Part shown: in pieces, positions 45,401 to 58,934 of the stretch
Layout of the letters: every line of letters begins with the position of its first letter
Position numbering within the stretch: position 1 is the first letter of the stretch
Assembly (NCBI GenBank): GCA_935421135.1
Contig: OW285190.1
Coordinates: 9,682,501 to 9,746,500, forward strand
Direction of reading: 5' to 3'
Origin: Bugulina stolonifera
Taxonomy: Eukaryota > Bryozoa > Gymnolaemata > Cheilostomatida > Bugulidae
Length of the DNA stretch: 64,000 nt
Translations under genes and position numbers: made by a program
The notes under the pieces: generated by a model
What the model saw: only the letters and a program-made list of their open reading frames with translations
Databases searched by the model: none
Told to the model about the DNA's origin: nothing

Positions 45401-48400
45401 AGACCTCATGGTATATACAAAAGTAGAAATTGGAAGTTAGTAAAGAAGCCTTCATGTGCATGTATGGTGTTGTAAGTGACAAGCTGTTGACTGGATAAAA
45501 GGATGATTTTGTTCCGATTAAATTTTAGAACTGTTCACTTGACTGGCGCTATGTGGAAAGGTTGCCATTAAAACCTTACAAGCTTCCATAGAACATATAC
45601 TGTAGCATTACACCTAACTCACTTTCACTTCTTTCTTTGTCTGCACAGGAGCTATCAAGTCTACGGGAGCAGCAGGATGAGGAGAAGGCCACATTCATGC
45701 AGCAGGTTTCTAGGGTCAAGGCCGATACCTTAACCCTGGTTCAGGAGGAGAGTGAGAAGGACCAGGAGAAAGCCCTCAAGGCTAGAGATACAATGTGGGA
45801 GGAGAGGCTGAGTGTAATGGAGGATGAGCACGCTAAGAAATTGGCTAACAAAGTACGTCTGCAACAATTTTATGATGAGAATTTAACAATTTAGTAAATC
45901 TGTAAAGCTGATGCCTTGTATCATTGCTTACATAAAAAGGAGAAGTAATGTCGTAGTCTTTCTATGGCCTATTTCTACGAGCTATTTTATAGGCCATTCG
46001 GCTGCTTCCTGTTTTAGGACAGTGAACTAGCGCTGCTTTCTGAGAAAAAGGATCAGGAAATTGAACAGAAGTTATCTGAAAAAGAGGCTGAGATGCAGCT
46101 GGCTTTGGAAGCTGCTGAGCTGCAGAGGACATCTATGGCTGCTCAAGCAGAGAAACAGGAGACACAACTCCAAGAAGAAATATCTTCCCTGCAGAAGGTA
46201 ACTTATAAGATTATATATTAGAGTTGTCTTGCCTTTCTTAGATATATACACTGAAGTAACTAACATTTCTATCACATTACTAAGATAAAAACTATCAAGT
46301 GTACACCTTTGACTATTATCTAGATGCCTCTATCAAAGCATAGCAATATTTATTGTTAATGTGAATAGTTTGACAAATACTGGTGGTGATACTGTAGCTT
46401 TTTTGTTTTATATTTCTGAATTTATTTATGGGAAACGGTTAGGTCATTATAGTATGAGGTAGTCAGTTAATGAGGGCTGGTTGAGCAAGTATTACTTTAA
46501 AGAATAGTATACACCTGCTATTATAGTTGTATGGTATAACATAACTGGCACTGAGCTGGCATGGTACTTCAGCTGGTGTTATGCCATAGCACGTACTGTA
46601 TATTGGTGTCGTTAAGGTACTGAGTGAGACAAAGGAAGACTGTGACAGGAGACTAGCTGAGAAAGAATCTGAAGCTCTATACAGAGCCAATGAGCTTACT
46701 GTAGAGGCTAACAAACAGAATGAAGAGAATCAGCACCAGGTGACTGAACTAGTGTATATATACGTATATATGCGCATTACTATATACATGTACAATACTA
46801 TATATATATTTATAATACTATATACGCGTATATACATGTATGTACAATCCTACATATATATACATGTACATAGTATGCATGTAATATTATAATATCATGT
46901 TATAGTTTTCTTAGTGACAGCCTACACTAATCACATAATCGGTTCTACTAGTTACACATTCTCCTGTTTTGAAGGTTGTCAGTCGGCTCCGTGAAGAGCT
47001 GACAGCAGAACATGAGCGTCTCACCTCAGAGCTCACAGTAAGATTGGAGTCGGAACATCAACAGAATGTAGAGACTATTAGAGCAGACCACCAAAGCTTG
47101 GTAGAGACACAGAATACTGAGCACCAGACACGCATGTCAGATTTGGAGAGCAAGTTAACAACGGAGCACCAGACTCAGATGTCAGATTTGAAAACCAAGC
47201 ATGAGGAAGAAATGAAGGAATTACAGAGCAAGGCTGAAGCAGATTTAGCAGCTGAAAAAGACTCCATGTCTTCTGAGAGTGATATACGAGTGAAGGAGCT
47301 CACCACCCTTCATCAGACTGAGCTGGAGGAGCAGGCCACCAAGCTAAAGCAGGAATGGGAGAATGTAAAGGCAGCAGTTGAACAGGAACATCAACTGGCT
47401 CTCAGGTCTGTAGTGACATCTTAATTTTAAAGGATACTGTTCTTTCAAAATTTCTGAAGTGCAATTCTATGATGTATAACTTTTTGAAATTGAGATTTTA
47501 CAAGATTTTTGTCTTGCATTTTTTCCGAAATTGTAATTTGTGACATCACCGGTAATTTATAGTATCGCTTTTCATATTGCAACCACAGTTTGTAATTGAG
47601 TGGTATTAAATGTTGCTGAATGCTAAACTGTGAACGCTTTGCCGTGGACTGATATTATAACCTCATGTCATGTAGTGTTCCTCTGGTTGTGTTTAGTAAG
47701 GTGAAAGAGGATTGGAGCTCTTCTCAGGACTCGGCCACTCAGGATCTGGTGAAGAAACATCAGGAAGAGATAGACAATCTAAACACTGAACATCAGCATC
47801 TGCTTGAACAAGTACACTCCAAGATGGCTGCCGAGTTGGAGAAAGAAAAGGCAGCATTTCAGTCTCAACTTGAGCAAAATATACAAGACGTGCAGACAGA
47901 CTCGGAGAGTAAATTGAAGGCCAGGTTGGAAGAAATAGCCAATCAACATGCAGCAGAGACAGTCAAACTAATGGAACAGCATCAAACTGCAATGAGTGAA
48001 GCAGCAGACGGCAGCAAGGAAAATGTTCTTTCTATAACTAGAGAGTTTGAAGATAAAATAGCCGAACTAACTCGTCAGAACAGTGAAAGAGAAGCAGAGT
48101 TAGATGAACGTCACTCCAGCGAGTTGAACAATTTAAGAAGTCAGCACAAGCTAGAGATGGAACTCATACAGTCAAAGTCGACTGACCAGGTAGACGAAAG
48201 GCTACGAGAAATCACCGAAAATCTGGCTAAGCAGCATGAGGAGGAAATTGCTAATCTAAAATCTGATCATGATTTATTGGTCAAACAAGTGCAAGAAAAA
48301 CTTGACTCTAATGTTGCTGAAAGGGAGGCGAGTGAACAATCGCTGAACTCTGAAATCAAATCCATAAAAGAAGAACTAGAGCAAATAGTAGCTACTTCTA

Positions 48401-51400
48401 AACAAGAGTTGTCTGCTCTTCAGGAGACTCATCAAGAGGAGTTGTCTTCCCTTAAAGCTTCCCATAGCGAGGAGTTGTCCTCTCTTAAAGCTTCTCATGA
48501 TGAAGAGTTGTCCACTCTTCAGGAGAAACTCTCAGAAGTAACTCAAGATGTTAAAGATTCACAAGCTGCACATGAAAAGGAACTGGAACGTATCAGGGAA
48601 GAGCACCAGCAGAAGATTGGACAGGTGAAATATATTAATAAATCTACTTGCATAAGAGAATTCAATTTAGTATGAAAATTGTGCATTATGTATGTATACT
48701 GAAGGTTTTTGTATCATTAGAAGTTGCTAAACGGCTGCAACAACTGATTACCTAGCATGAGTTTCAAGCTATTAGATTAATGCTTAACATTTCACGGAGC
48801 TGAGTATACAACAGATCATGTGGAAAGTTTGGATGTATTCTAGATTGAGTCCATGTCTGATGACCAACAGAGAGTAGTAGAAGAGTGGAGACAGACGCTA
48901 TCGGAAAAAGATGAGCAACTAGAGACAGAGAAGGTGAAGCATCAGGAGACAATAGCTAGTTTTACAGAAAGGTGAGCTGTGATGAATAACATAGAGCTGT
49001 ACTGAATTGTTTACACTTTACCTCACTCTGAAAATCTAGATTCTAGAAGAATATCAGCGTAGAGCACTCTATTAATTGGATGTGATTACCTGTTTTCTTT
49101 CAGGCTGAATATGATTAGTTCGCTTTGTCCAACGCCCTATGTGGGCATTATTTTAAATTTTGCAGCCCCCTGTGTGGTTAGGAATAAAGGTTTATTATGT
49201 TTAATGTTCATGTGATTTGTGATATTCACATTATATTGGAAACTCATTGTTTAGACTAGAAACAGAGAAATCTGAGCGCGAGCAAGTACAAGAACAGCTT
49301 CATGAAAAATTAGCGTTAGTCGAATCACTCTCTCCTCAGATCTCAACCTTCCAACAACAAGAAGAGGAATTTAAACTCCAAATACAGTCGACACAAGAGG
49401 AGTTAAGGACCACACAGGATGAGTTGAAGACCGCACAGGATGAGTTGAAGACCGCACAGGATGAGTTGAAGACCGCACAGGATGAGTTGAAGACCGCACA
49501 GGATGAGTTGGAGACCACACAGGATGATTGTTCGGCTCTTCAAGGAAAGCTGGACTCATTATCTGCAGACATGAATGACTGCAAGGAGAAGTTTGCAGTG
49601 AACATCAATGAGTTGCACCAACAACATCAAGAGGAGATCGAGAAATTGACTTTTCAGAGCAAACAGGTTAGTAATCTCTGGTTTTTCGTAAACTCAAGGC
49701 GTTGCCAGTGCAGCTGGATTTGTCTTGCCTTTCATTATGCGTAGGTCGAAATCAGTCCAAGTCTTGGGTAACAGGAAACATCTAATAGCAATGAAGGGGC
49801 AGAATTTGACTTTAGACCGATTACTATTATTATAGTATAATGTTGTGCCTATAGTATAGTCTAGTGTAGGGTAGTGTAGTATAGTATAGTGTAGTGTAGT
49901 GTAGTGTAGTGTAGTGTAGTGTAGTGTAGTGTAGTGTAGTGTAGTGTAGTGTAGTGTAGTGTAGTGTAGTATAATGTGTAGTGTCTACATCAAAACACGC
50001 ACGTTAAAGATCCACCTCTGCCATGATTCGCAAAGAGAAGCCAGATTCTGGCGGGGTATGTGACCACATTGGGGTGGCAGGTTGATGTAGTCATCACTGA
50101 CCATCCATTCTTGTTGTGGAAGGTGAGCTCTTCCACTCAGACCCCAGCTCATACAAGTTTCGGACTTCTGAGGTCCGTTAAATAGGATGGCCAAGTGGCT
50201 CGACAGCAACGAAATACAAATAAAAATGATGCAAGCCTTGAAATTATAATATTTCTACTGAATTGAAGGCAGGATAACTCCATATTGGTGACAGTTTAAC
50301 CAAGAGTGAATAGTCTGAGGAATTGTTAGTGGAATGTGACTTTGTGTTGATGAAAGTGGGTAGATGTAGATTTGTTGTAATAATTATGGGAAGTGCATTC
50401 TATGCAGAAGGAAGGGGCTCTGTATGCATAGTGCGACATTGAAGAATATTTTATATGTCTGCTGTTATGTATATGTAGAATCACTATTCTCTTAGCTCTA
50501 ATCACCAAAATTTCCAACACTGTCCAATCAATGACCATGTGTTACCAGTGTTTATCATGTCGGAGTTATTTTGCCTTGGAAGTCATGCCAAAGACCATAT
50601 AAAAATACAACATGTAATTATTGTCTTTGTAGTTAATTTATTGCTCAAGTGGAGTTGTCTTCCCTTCAAATTTACACAATATTCTCAATAAATTAACAAC
50701 CGAATAAAAATCATAGACAGTCAATGTTCATACAGCTTTTGGGAGGATTTGCACCAGACTAAAAGTTAGATAATTCCAAATAGATGGCACAGTTTTGTTG
50801 AGATGGACAGTATTGGAAAAATCGTTGTTCTGGTACAGATCATTGTACACTGGGTCAGCTTTGTGGAATACATTATTACTAGTATTTGGTTGTGGTATTT
50901 AGATATTGGAGTTCTCTGAATACTCTTAAATGTATTCCTCATATTTCATAACCATGTATCTAGGAAATAGAGAAGATGGAGAAAGCAGCTTCCGCTTTGG
51001 AGTCGGATGTTGAGGAGTTGAACACGAAGCTCTTATCATACGAGGGAGGGCAGAGCGACAGAGAGAAGGAGATATTAGCCAGCCATGAGGCTACTGTTGC
51101 TAAAATCACTGAAGAACACAGAAATACAATCGGTACGTCAGTATGAATATTGCTTCAGACTTTTTCTATACTGTAATGATGATCTTATGCATCTATCCAC
51201 TAACTTGCCCCGCAAACATGTGGATGATTCAGATATTTTGTTTTACTCATCTTGTATTAATTAGTATTTGAATTAAACTAGCTACGGTGGTTACAATGTG
51301 GATCAAGTCAGTGTTTTATGTGTTCCATAATCCAAGCTGGTTTTGTTAGATGTATACCAGTCTAAATTAGATGGACTAATGTCTAAATTGACGGACGCTG

Positions 51401-54400
51401 GGGCCATGGCTCTAGCGCTGGAGGAGAAACACAATCTGGCAGAGGAACAGTTTCAAAGTGAGGCTGACTCTCTCAACAGACGGATAGCTAGTCTGACTGA
51501 GCAGGCTGATGAATCACAGGAAACTGTTACTAGACTAAGGAGTGAACTCTTAGAAGGTATGACCCTGACCTTCCCTCTCTGGTCATAGCTGTTCACTCTT
51601 ACTAACTTGTGCCTTCAATTGGAAGTTCTCATCTCTTTAGTTGGCCAACGCTCTTATGAAATTAGGCTATTATAAATGTCATCAGGCACTGAAGGTTTTT
51701 TCATGTTGTTGAAAATGTACATGCTAAGGGAGGTGGTGATAACTCCAAACCACAAAGAACTGCTGGCACTACTATCACTGAGTAGGCAGGGTATACATTA
51801 TATATTATTACCTTTGTATTGGTAGAGTCAACTATTGCTAATATGACTACATAAACCCAATCAGTTACACAGAATTCTGTATCAATACTTGCAGGTAGTG
51901 TAAAAGATGTACTTTTAAGTCTATCTCATTGTGTATCATATTTTGTACATACACTGTTATGCCTTGTTTTTCCTCCCAGTGCTATGTTCTTGTGGTAACT
52001 TGTTTTAGCGACACAGCTTCACTCAGAGCAGATAGCTGAGAGCAACAGGAAGTGTGATGATGTCCTAGAAGAGTTAAAGAAGGCAAGAAGTGACCTTACC
52101 GAGCAGGAAGGGAAATATGACTTACTGAAAGATAAAGCTCAGAAAAAGTTACATGAATTAAAGAAAAGTCTGGATGAGAAGAATGCTTTGTTAGCGTCAT
52201 CTGAACAGGTGAGATAGAGCTGACCTGGATGTACCTCGTAATTCTCAAGTTTACTTGTTACGGTGGTAATTCGTATCAAAGATGATGGTTTTCTGATTCA
52301 ATTTTAACTAATAACCTTGATTGATTGTTCTTAGATTGTTACTCAAGTTTTATTCTACAGACAATTTTACGTGAAAATGTAACCAAATATAATTTGTGGT
52401 GATCTTCTTAAGGGTCAGAATGAAGCAATAGAAAACATGAAACAGACATATGAGCAGAGAGAGAAGTCTCTGGAAGGCAGGCTAGCAGAGTCGGAGGAAG
52501 AGTTAGCTGTGGCTACTCGGAACCTATCCGAAGTAACAGGGGAGAAAGATGCTCTGGCCTCAAATAATACTCAACTCTTAAGTAATATTGAAGAATTGCA
52601 GGCTAAGATATCGACTGTGGATTCAGAGCAAAAGGAGGAAGTGGAGTCACTCACCCAGCAGCTGCAGACATTGAATGAGCAGATTCAACGTCTACAAGAT
52701 GACAAAGTTGAACAAGAGAAGGTCTACACAACTCTATCTGGGCAATATCAGACTGCTATTAGTGAGCTGGACACTGCAAGACTGGAACATTCCAACCTAC
52801 TCAACAGCTCGAATGCAGGAGAGCAAGAAAGAGCAAGCAAAGTGGCTGAGACTGAAGAAATGTTAAGGAGGAAGGAGGAACAGTTGACTGAAGCCGAAAA
52901 TAAACTAGAATTGGCTACACAAGACTCTGAGGCTATCCGTGAGCAGCTTGCAGAGTTTAAAGGTAAACTAGAGCAAAGTACACAGTCACATTCCGAAGAA
53001 TTATCAAGTCTAGTCAAGAAACATAATGAGCAATTGGTTGACGTTCAAGACAAGGCCAACGCTAAATTAAAAGAATGGGAAGATAAGGTCAAAGGTCGAA
53101 TGACCCAGCTCAAATCACAAAACATTGAAAAATCTAAAACTATCGAAAACTTGAATGAATCATTAAATGCTACCAAGGAGGAACTAGAAAGTTCGAAGCT
53201 GGAGATTAATAAAAATGTTTTACTATTAGAGGAATCCAAGTCGGCGTATGATGCCAAACTTGGTGAATTGGAGAAAAAACGAGACAATCTAGAAGAACAG
53301 CTCAATCAACTCGGGCGTGAAAATGAAGACAATTCTCAGAATAAAGCTGCAGAACTTGCTTCACTGCGGACAGAGCTGGCTAACCTATCAGAACAGCTAC
53401 AGCAGACTAACTCCGCCCATCAGCAGGAAATGGAAGATGTTACTTCCTCTCACCAGAAAGAGATTGAGAGTCTAAGTGAAACGGTTGCTAACTTAGAGAA
53501 TCAAGTAGCCAGTGAAAAGGATTTAGCTGAGGAGTTACAGCTGGAAGTAAACTCACTGCGAGGGAAGGAGGCGAGCCCTACCAACCAAGAGGAGCTTATC
53601 AAGGTACATGTAGACCTAAGTATATTCCAATATTTGTATTTGTATATTTTGTATTGAGCCTCATTTCTGGTTCGTTTAAGTTGCATGTTTTTTATTGAAT
53701 TATTTCCTTGTTTCTACCTTTTTGACAAATCTGGTCTTACTGTCTCATTGGTATCCTTCCATAAGAAAATGTTGATGAGAATTTGTGATGTGTGAAGTGA
53801 TTATTAATATACGTATATTTCGCTAGACGCAATGTATGTTGACCGTTCAGAGAATGCATAGCATTGTTATATAATATTCTAGAAACATGAAGAAGAACTG
53901 GCTAATCTGAGAGCTGAGCATAAGTCAGAGAGGAAACAACTCTACTCTCAGTTTGAGCAGAAAATTAAAGAGAAGGATGAAGAATTTGAGAAAACATTTT
54001 CTGATGCATACGGTATGTAAATAATGATAATATGTAGATAAACTAAACTGTATGACCTGCAGGGTATTATGCCAGAGACAGTTATAGTCACCATGTCTGA
54101 AATGTGCACTTAGATTAGTAGGATTCTGTATTTTACTGCTGAGTTGATGTAATTGTTGTTATTCGTACAGCGAAGAGTCAAGAGGAGGAGAGACGCACAA
54201 CAGATGAGATCCAGAAGTTGCAATCTCTACTAGAAGGTCGTGACCCCCACTTGGAATCCGTTATTGCTGAGAAGGACAGACAACTCCATGATGTCATTGC
54301 AGACTACGAGGATAAGCTTAGCTCTGCGAGTGAATTGATGAAACAGAGGGAGGCTGAGCTCTTAGCCCAGGTGTGATTCACTGATATTAAGTGACTAAGG

Positions 54401-55898
54401 CTAATTCAATATTACCCTACAGTATTTTTAGCATTGATGGCTAGGGTATTTACCAATGCAACTCTGACAAAGCTACAGTTAACTTTGCTGTCGGCAAAAT
54501 TTATTTGTGAATGGCATTTGCTTGTAGTCATAACATTGAAGATGGACTTTTAGCTGATTTAGTTGAATAAATGGGCGTAGAAATACATAGAAATTTTAAA
54601 TTCAGATTTCAATTCTTGTATGCCTGATTTGTTTCAGATCGCTTTGCTTCAGGATAATATTAGTTTCAACAAGTCAGCTAGTGAGAGTCCTCAGGGGAGC
54701 CCCCCTTATCAGTCCCACCTTAGTTCAGCGTCTACACCGGTACCTCGGGCTAAGAAAGCAGTACACTTCAGTGATGACATGCACTCTGTTGACTTGGATT
54801 CCACCGTTCTTAAGCCAAGTAACAACTCGAGTAGTGCACTAGCTGAACCTACAGAGCTGGAGTACCTCCGGAATGTTCTATATGAGTACATGATGGGTAA
54901 ACAGACTCAGGTCAGTGCCTGTCGTCATATACTTATATTTTACAATTTGAGGCACCTGTGTCAGGGCGGTTTAGTGGTTAATTTGAATTTCCGTAGAACT
55001 GAGAGCCATAGACTCAAGTCTTAACCACTCTTGTCTTGGAGATTTCTTTTGCCCACAGGTCGGCTCCTATTGCTCATAAAAGCTCTGGCTTTCTAACACT
55101 GCATGCAGTTAGAAAGTCAGTAAATTAGTTAGCCGAATTCTATTGCTTCATTGTTTGTGTGATAGCCAAGGTGTAACATTCATATTTAGATGTGTTGTTG
55201 TATTGTAGACTCTAGCTAAGGTTATAGCATCAGTACTGAAATTCTCCAAGGAGCAGACGAACAATGTGATAAGCAAGGAAGAGCAAAGGGTGAGTAAATC
55301 TCAGTGCATATATAATAACCGTTACAGTGGTAGTCTTAGTAACACATGCAGTCAATAGGCATTCATCAGTGCTGTTGATTATAATATGAAGTTATCTTCT
55401 CCTAGTATGGGAGAGGACAACTTCTTATTACAATCAATGTTTTACATGATGCATACGGATGGGTGTGAGCGCTCATTGTAACTGTAGTGTGATGCATTGT
55501 GTTACATGTACACCGGAAAGTCAATAATATCACACATATGTGAGTATCTGCCGCCAATGTACCCGCCCATGTACCCGCCCATGTACTCGCCCATGTACCC
55601 GCCCATGTACCCACCCATGTACCCGCCCATGTACCCGATGAATTATTTGGTGAAAAATCTCTCATTTTATAAAATGGCAAATCTTCTCGAATTTTTATAT
55701 TACTTGTTGGCTGCATCACAATTTTTCTGACATAACATTACATATTTTTCTTTGTGTCTCCAATATTGAAATGTATCGATTTATTGCAATCATTATTGTA
55801 AATGTAATATAGTAACTCTGTATTTGCTAGATTTTAAAATGGTGATTATCTCCACTTGCATGTTTTAGATGAACGGCAGCTGGCTATTGGGAAGCTGA
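42418..55898 (+). CDS. GOLGA4: golgin-245/p230 (GOLGA4), complete, GRIP-domain trans-Golgi tether
   Basis: Exons: 42418-42624, 42899-43141, 43467-43670, 44076-44213, 44361-44516, 44946-45063, 45226-45350, 45649-45852, 46018-46197, 46617-46739, 46975-47405, 47697-48624, 48844-48971, 49255-49666, 50964-51132, 51350-51556, 52009-52208, 52413-53603, 53883-54012, 54171-54370, 54638-54910, 55209-55289 and 55869-55898. The sum is 6078 bases, i.e. 2025 aa; human golgin-245 is about 2230. The N-terminus MFKKLKQKLEDS matches golgin-245 MFKKLKQK. DTESEAETD then KEELFQRFRAVER, and RRISELREQSE with LEEKDTEISTLKTKV, match the conserved N-terminal region. A very long coiled coil follows. The C-terminus ELEYLRNVLYEYMMGKQTQT then LAKVIASVLKFSKEQT is the GRIP domain (about 1968-2016), which binds Arl1-GTP and targets the protein to the trans-Golgi. 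The last nine residues come from a 30-base exon, ending NGSWLLGS. Confidence 0.96.
46750..46870. repeat. TATATA/TACATG-rich microsatellite in a GOLGA4 intron
   Basis: Alternating TATATA, TACATGTA and ATACGTATA motifs, imperfect. No function is inferred. Confidence 0.75.
49413..49520 (+). repeat. 21-bp coding tandem repeat in the GOLGA4 coiled coil
   Basis: GATGAGTTGAAGACCGCACA plus G is repeated about five times with changes only in the edge copies. Each unit encodes one heptad (DELKTAQ), so expansions preserve coiled-coil register. The near identity at DNA level suggests recent expansion or ongoing length polymorphism. Confidence 0.93.
49860..49978 (+). repeat. GTGTA/TAGTG pentanucleotide microsatellite
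   Basis: About 20 copies of TAGTG, with TATAG variants at the left end, in the long GOLGA4 intron after exon 14. Confidence 0.95.
49985..50230 (+). repeat. probable SINE or LINE 3'-tail copy
   Basis: A GC-richer block that starts near ACGTTAAAGATCCACC and ends in an A-rich AAATACAAATAAAAATGA tail. It contains GGCGGGGTATGTGACCACA and is unlike the AT-rich intron around it. This has the look of a retroposed repeat, but I could not find a second copy in the window to prove it. The open frame on the minus strand does not resemble a known protein. Confidence 0.4.
55391..55436. repeat. copy of the GTTGTC hairpin repeat family
   Basis: GAAGTTATCTTCTCCTAG and GGGAGAGGACAACTTC form imperfect inverted arms. 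This resembles the copies at 12541 and 41095. It lies in the last GOLGA4 intron. Confidence 0.5.
55555..55636 (+). repeat. 12-bp minisatellite
   Basis: The unit CCATGTACCCGC is repeated about seven times (variants CTCGC and CCACC). It lies in the 579-bp final intron of GOLGA4. The open frames it produces (YPPM or TWAG peptides) are not considered genes. Confidence 0.92.
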
Positions 55899-56677
55899 TG
55901 AAATGTATAATTACTCTCTATTTCAGTGATATTATAAAGTCTAAGACACTTAGCAGGTTTACCTGCGTTACTGGTAATGTACTGTCCCGCTTTACCTACT
56001 GTCTAGACTAGATTAGTGTATTGTTATTGTATTATTAGTGCTAAAGTGGGTATACAGCTGTCCGGGTGCTCTATTTGATACTGAAATCCCTATGATTGGT
56101 GATGGGAGTTTCCACTTTATTTATTTCTCATTTATATATTACTCTGGATCATAATGGGGTGATTTTTAGCTCTTACGTGGCATATTGTTGGACTAGTTGT
56201 CCGTGTAGTGTACCTATACTTGTTACTTGTCTGCTGCATATTGATATGATGTAACCAGCTCATTTATTTTGCCATAAAAAACAGAAACTATTTCAATTTT
56301 ACCAAGAGTAGGTAATTCTTAAATTTTTAATGTTGTTGATTTTGTTACCAGAAATCACTGATATTATTGTTCAATGTTTAAATAATTCTGATATTTAGGA
56401 TAGTTTCTTATTACATTTAATACATGGTTACTTATATTTTGATTCTAAAAATTTTCTTTAGTTGCATCGACTTGTTTTTATTTAAACTTTAAGCTCTGTT
56501 GGTTTGTTATTTCAAATGTATATAAATATTTCAATCTCTATCCACCTGAAATGTCACCGTACAACTATCATTATGAATATTAATTTATTTCATGAAAATG
56601 CGCATCTATATAATAAATGGTTGCATAATAAGCAATGATAAATACCACCATTTTATTTCAAATTGTTTTTCAACGAA
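55899..56677. other. GOLGA4 3' region
   Basis: AT-rich sequence following the GOLGA4 stop. It should include the 3' UTR and poly(A) site. No discrete feature is certain until the LTR at 56682. Confidence 0.5.
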
Positions 56678-56681
56678 ATAT

Positions 56682-57386
56682 TGTAATCGTTTTTGGGTTT
56701 TGGTACTGTCGTCTTGAGACGACTCCCGAGTCCAAAATGAAGTGCCTATGAGTGGTGCTAGGCCTTCTCATTACATGAAAGATTAACAGGTACTAGTAGT
56801 CCAAGAACTACCAAAGATGACCCATATGATCCCGAGTCAATGCTTGTTTGCTATACTGAGAAAGAGAGTGATCCGACATAGTAGGCAGTTCATGTTGCAA
56901 GGTCGAGGACCTTAACAACTAGAATGACCTATCTACAAAGTGAAAATCTCTATATATAAGTACAGAAGTGTCTTTATTGAGATCCAAGCATGAACTGAGA
57001 CAACAAACATGAAAACAATGCCCTTTATATAGTAATAGAAGTTCCGGTGAAACGGCCGACGTAGTGTCGTAAAAAGACGACGTAGTGTCGTCTAGAAACT
57101 GCGCTACAACATGGCGGCCGGAAGCCTGAGAGCCGACCCATAATAGGTCGGGTTTGACAAAAGATGCTTAAAATCATCTAGATCATATGCAAAATCAATA
57201 TCAAATATTTCTGAGAGGTCGGGCCTCTTTACATGGGTATAAAAAGGGGTATAATGACTCAGTAATGCATATAAATGATATACAGATAACATTCACTACA
57301 TAGGCATAGATACAAGTAGGTATAATGCAAGGGTGAGTATATACAGTCAGTGTTATGTAGTCGGGAGGCTGCGCGTGACCATTACA
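56682..57386 (-). mobile_element. solo LTR, copy D
   Basis: It reads TGTAATCG...CCATTACA on the plus strand and is flanked by the 4-bp duplication ATAT (56678-56681 and 57387-57390). It shares the whole block order with copies A and C, including the AATAAA (in its own sense) and the GGCCGCCATGTTGTAG-type part. At 705 bp it is nearly the same length as copy A (708 bp). No internal retroelement genes are next to it. Confidence 0.85.
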
Positions 57387-57390
57387 ATAT

Positions 57391-58934
57391 CACTAATATA
57401 ATGCATTTCTTAGCACTAGGTTCAGCACATAGTTTTCCCTAGTATGAGTCAAGTTCCATTGGGTATCACACGGTGTGCTGACTACAGGTGTTCTACAACT
57501 ATTTGTTCATTTGCTCAAACTGTGACCAGATATTAGTAATACTGAAGTCCAGGGTTCTGTATTATATACAAAAAAGTACATGTAGTTGCCACTATACATG
57601 CACTATGGCTTTGGTACAATCAGATCTTAACACAGGCAAAGGAAACAATTTATCCGTGTAAAAAAATATACACAGCATGAGTATCTACAAATTTAAGGGG
57701 TGTGAGATTCTTGTCAATATCCAATATTTGTTGTGGAAAGATATCATGCTTTTCGCATGTTTCTCATAAAGTGCCACATATGAATGAAATAAATACAATA
57801 TTGTATAATTATTCATAACTAGAAGAAAGATGAAGAACACAGTAAAAACTTATAACAAAATTATTCTAGAATTAATATATGGCATATAAACAATGTATAA
57901 GAACTTCTCAACTCAATGAATGCAGGAGACAACACATCCGAATAGTGCACCGTGTTCATAGAGTAGATAACTCTATAACAATAGAAGAAAACTTCACCAA
58001 CTGATGACGTTTCGTGCGGGAGAATCAACACATGGTTATATTTACACGCTCTGATCATGCGCTGTCCGGCTTTTTACGCCTGGGCAAATTTAGTGGCAAC
58101 ACAGAGAAAGAAAAGTACGTAGTATTAATTATTGTAAATACTATGGTTATAGTATTCAGTACTGTTGATAAAATCACTATAACATGCGAAGTGCGAATGG
58201 GGGCTTTTCATTACTTGCTTTGATCGCAACAGAAACGCACCTTACTGTGTATTTACACATGTATAGTTGTAAGAGTCGAGTGAGTGAGAACCAGCGACTA
58301 GCCACTAGTGATAAGTGAATGTGTAAGAGTCGAGTGAATCTGGAAGTGACTGTCTGTGAGTGAGTCAGTAAGTCACAAAGTTGGTAAGAAGGGAAGCCAG
58401 TGCACAAGGGTGCAGTGACTAGGAGTGAAGGTAGCTGAGTAAGTCGGTAAGAATAGAATAGAGTGAGAGTCAGAATGAGTCAGTCCGAGTTTCAGTTTGA
58501 GTGTCAATGATTGAGTGACTCTCTCCTTATTCTTGACTGGACAAGACCAACCAAACGAGACCACATTCAGATCAAAGGACGGTTTCTTTATTGAATTATT
58601 ATTATATTGTTATACTTTACACCAGAGCCAGTGTCGTCCTCATGTCACAATTATTACAGAGGAAATCCAAATGAATTTATTTAATAAATTGTTGATGTCA
58701 ATGTGTGCATACATTACTTTATCGCCTTTACTGGCTCAAAGTCCTTGCACGTTTCGAAACACCAAGCCTTGCAGTTCGCCTGCTTGTAGCTTTACAAGAA
58801 TATCCCAAATGGACATAGTGCCGTATCTGCTCAACACCAGATGTCAGACTGTCCAAAACTCTTTTTGCCTATTTCCATGGATACTGATATTAAATTGATC
58901 GCACATTATTTTAGCCTAGTCATTGAAGTACATC
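57391..58934. other. SQOR upstream region
   Basis: 1.5 kb without a credible gene. From about 58270 to 58510 there is a low-complexity GAGTGAGT/GTAAGTCA-rich tract. The SQOR promoter and any 5' UTR should lie here. A 127-codon open frame at 58515-58898 shows no recognisable domain and ends before the SQOR start. Confidence 0.5.

Noticed and set aside
55402..55730. Pro/Tyr/Met and Thr/Trp/Gly repeat peptides
   Set aside because: These are translations of the 12-bp minisatellite inside the last GOLGA4 intron.
58515..58898. 127-codon open frame before SQOR
   Set aside because: It has no recognisable domain and low-complexity upstream context. It ends before the SQOR start.
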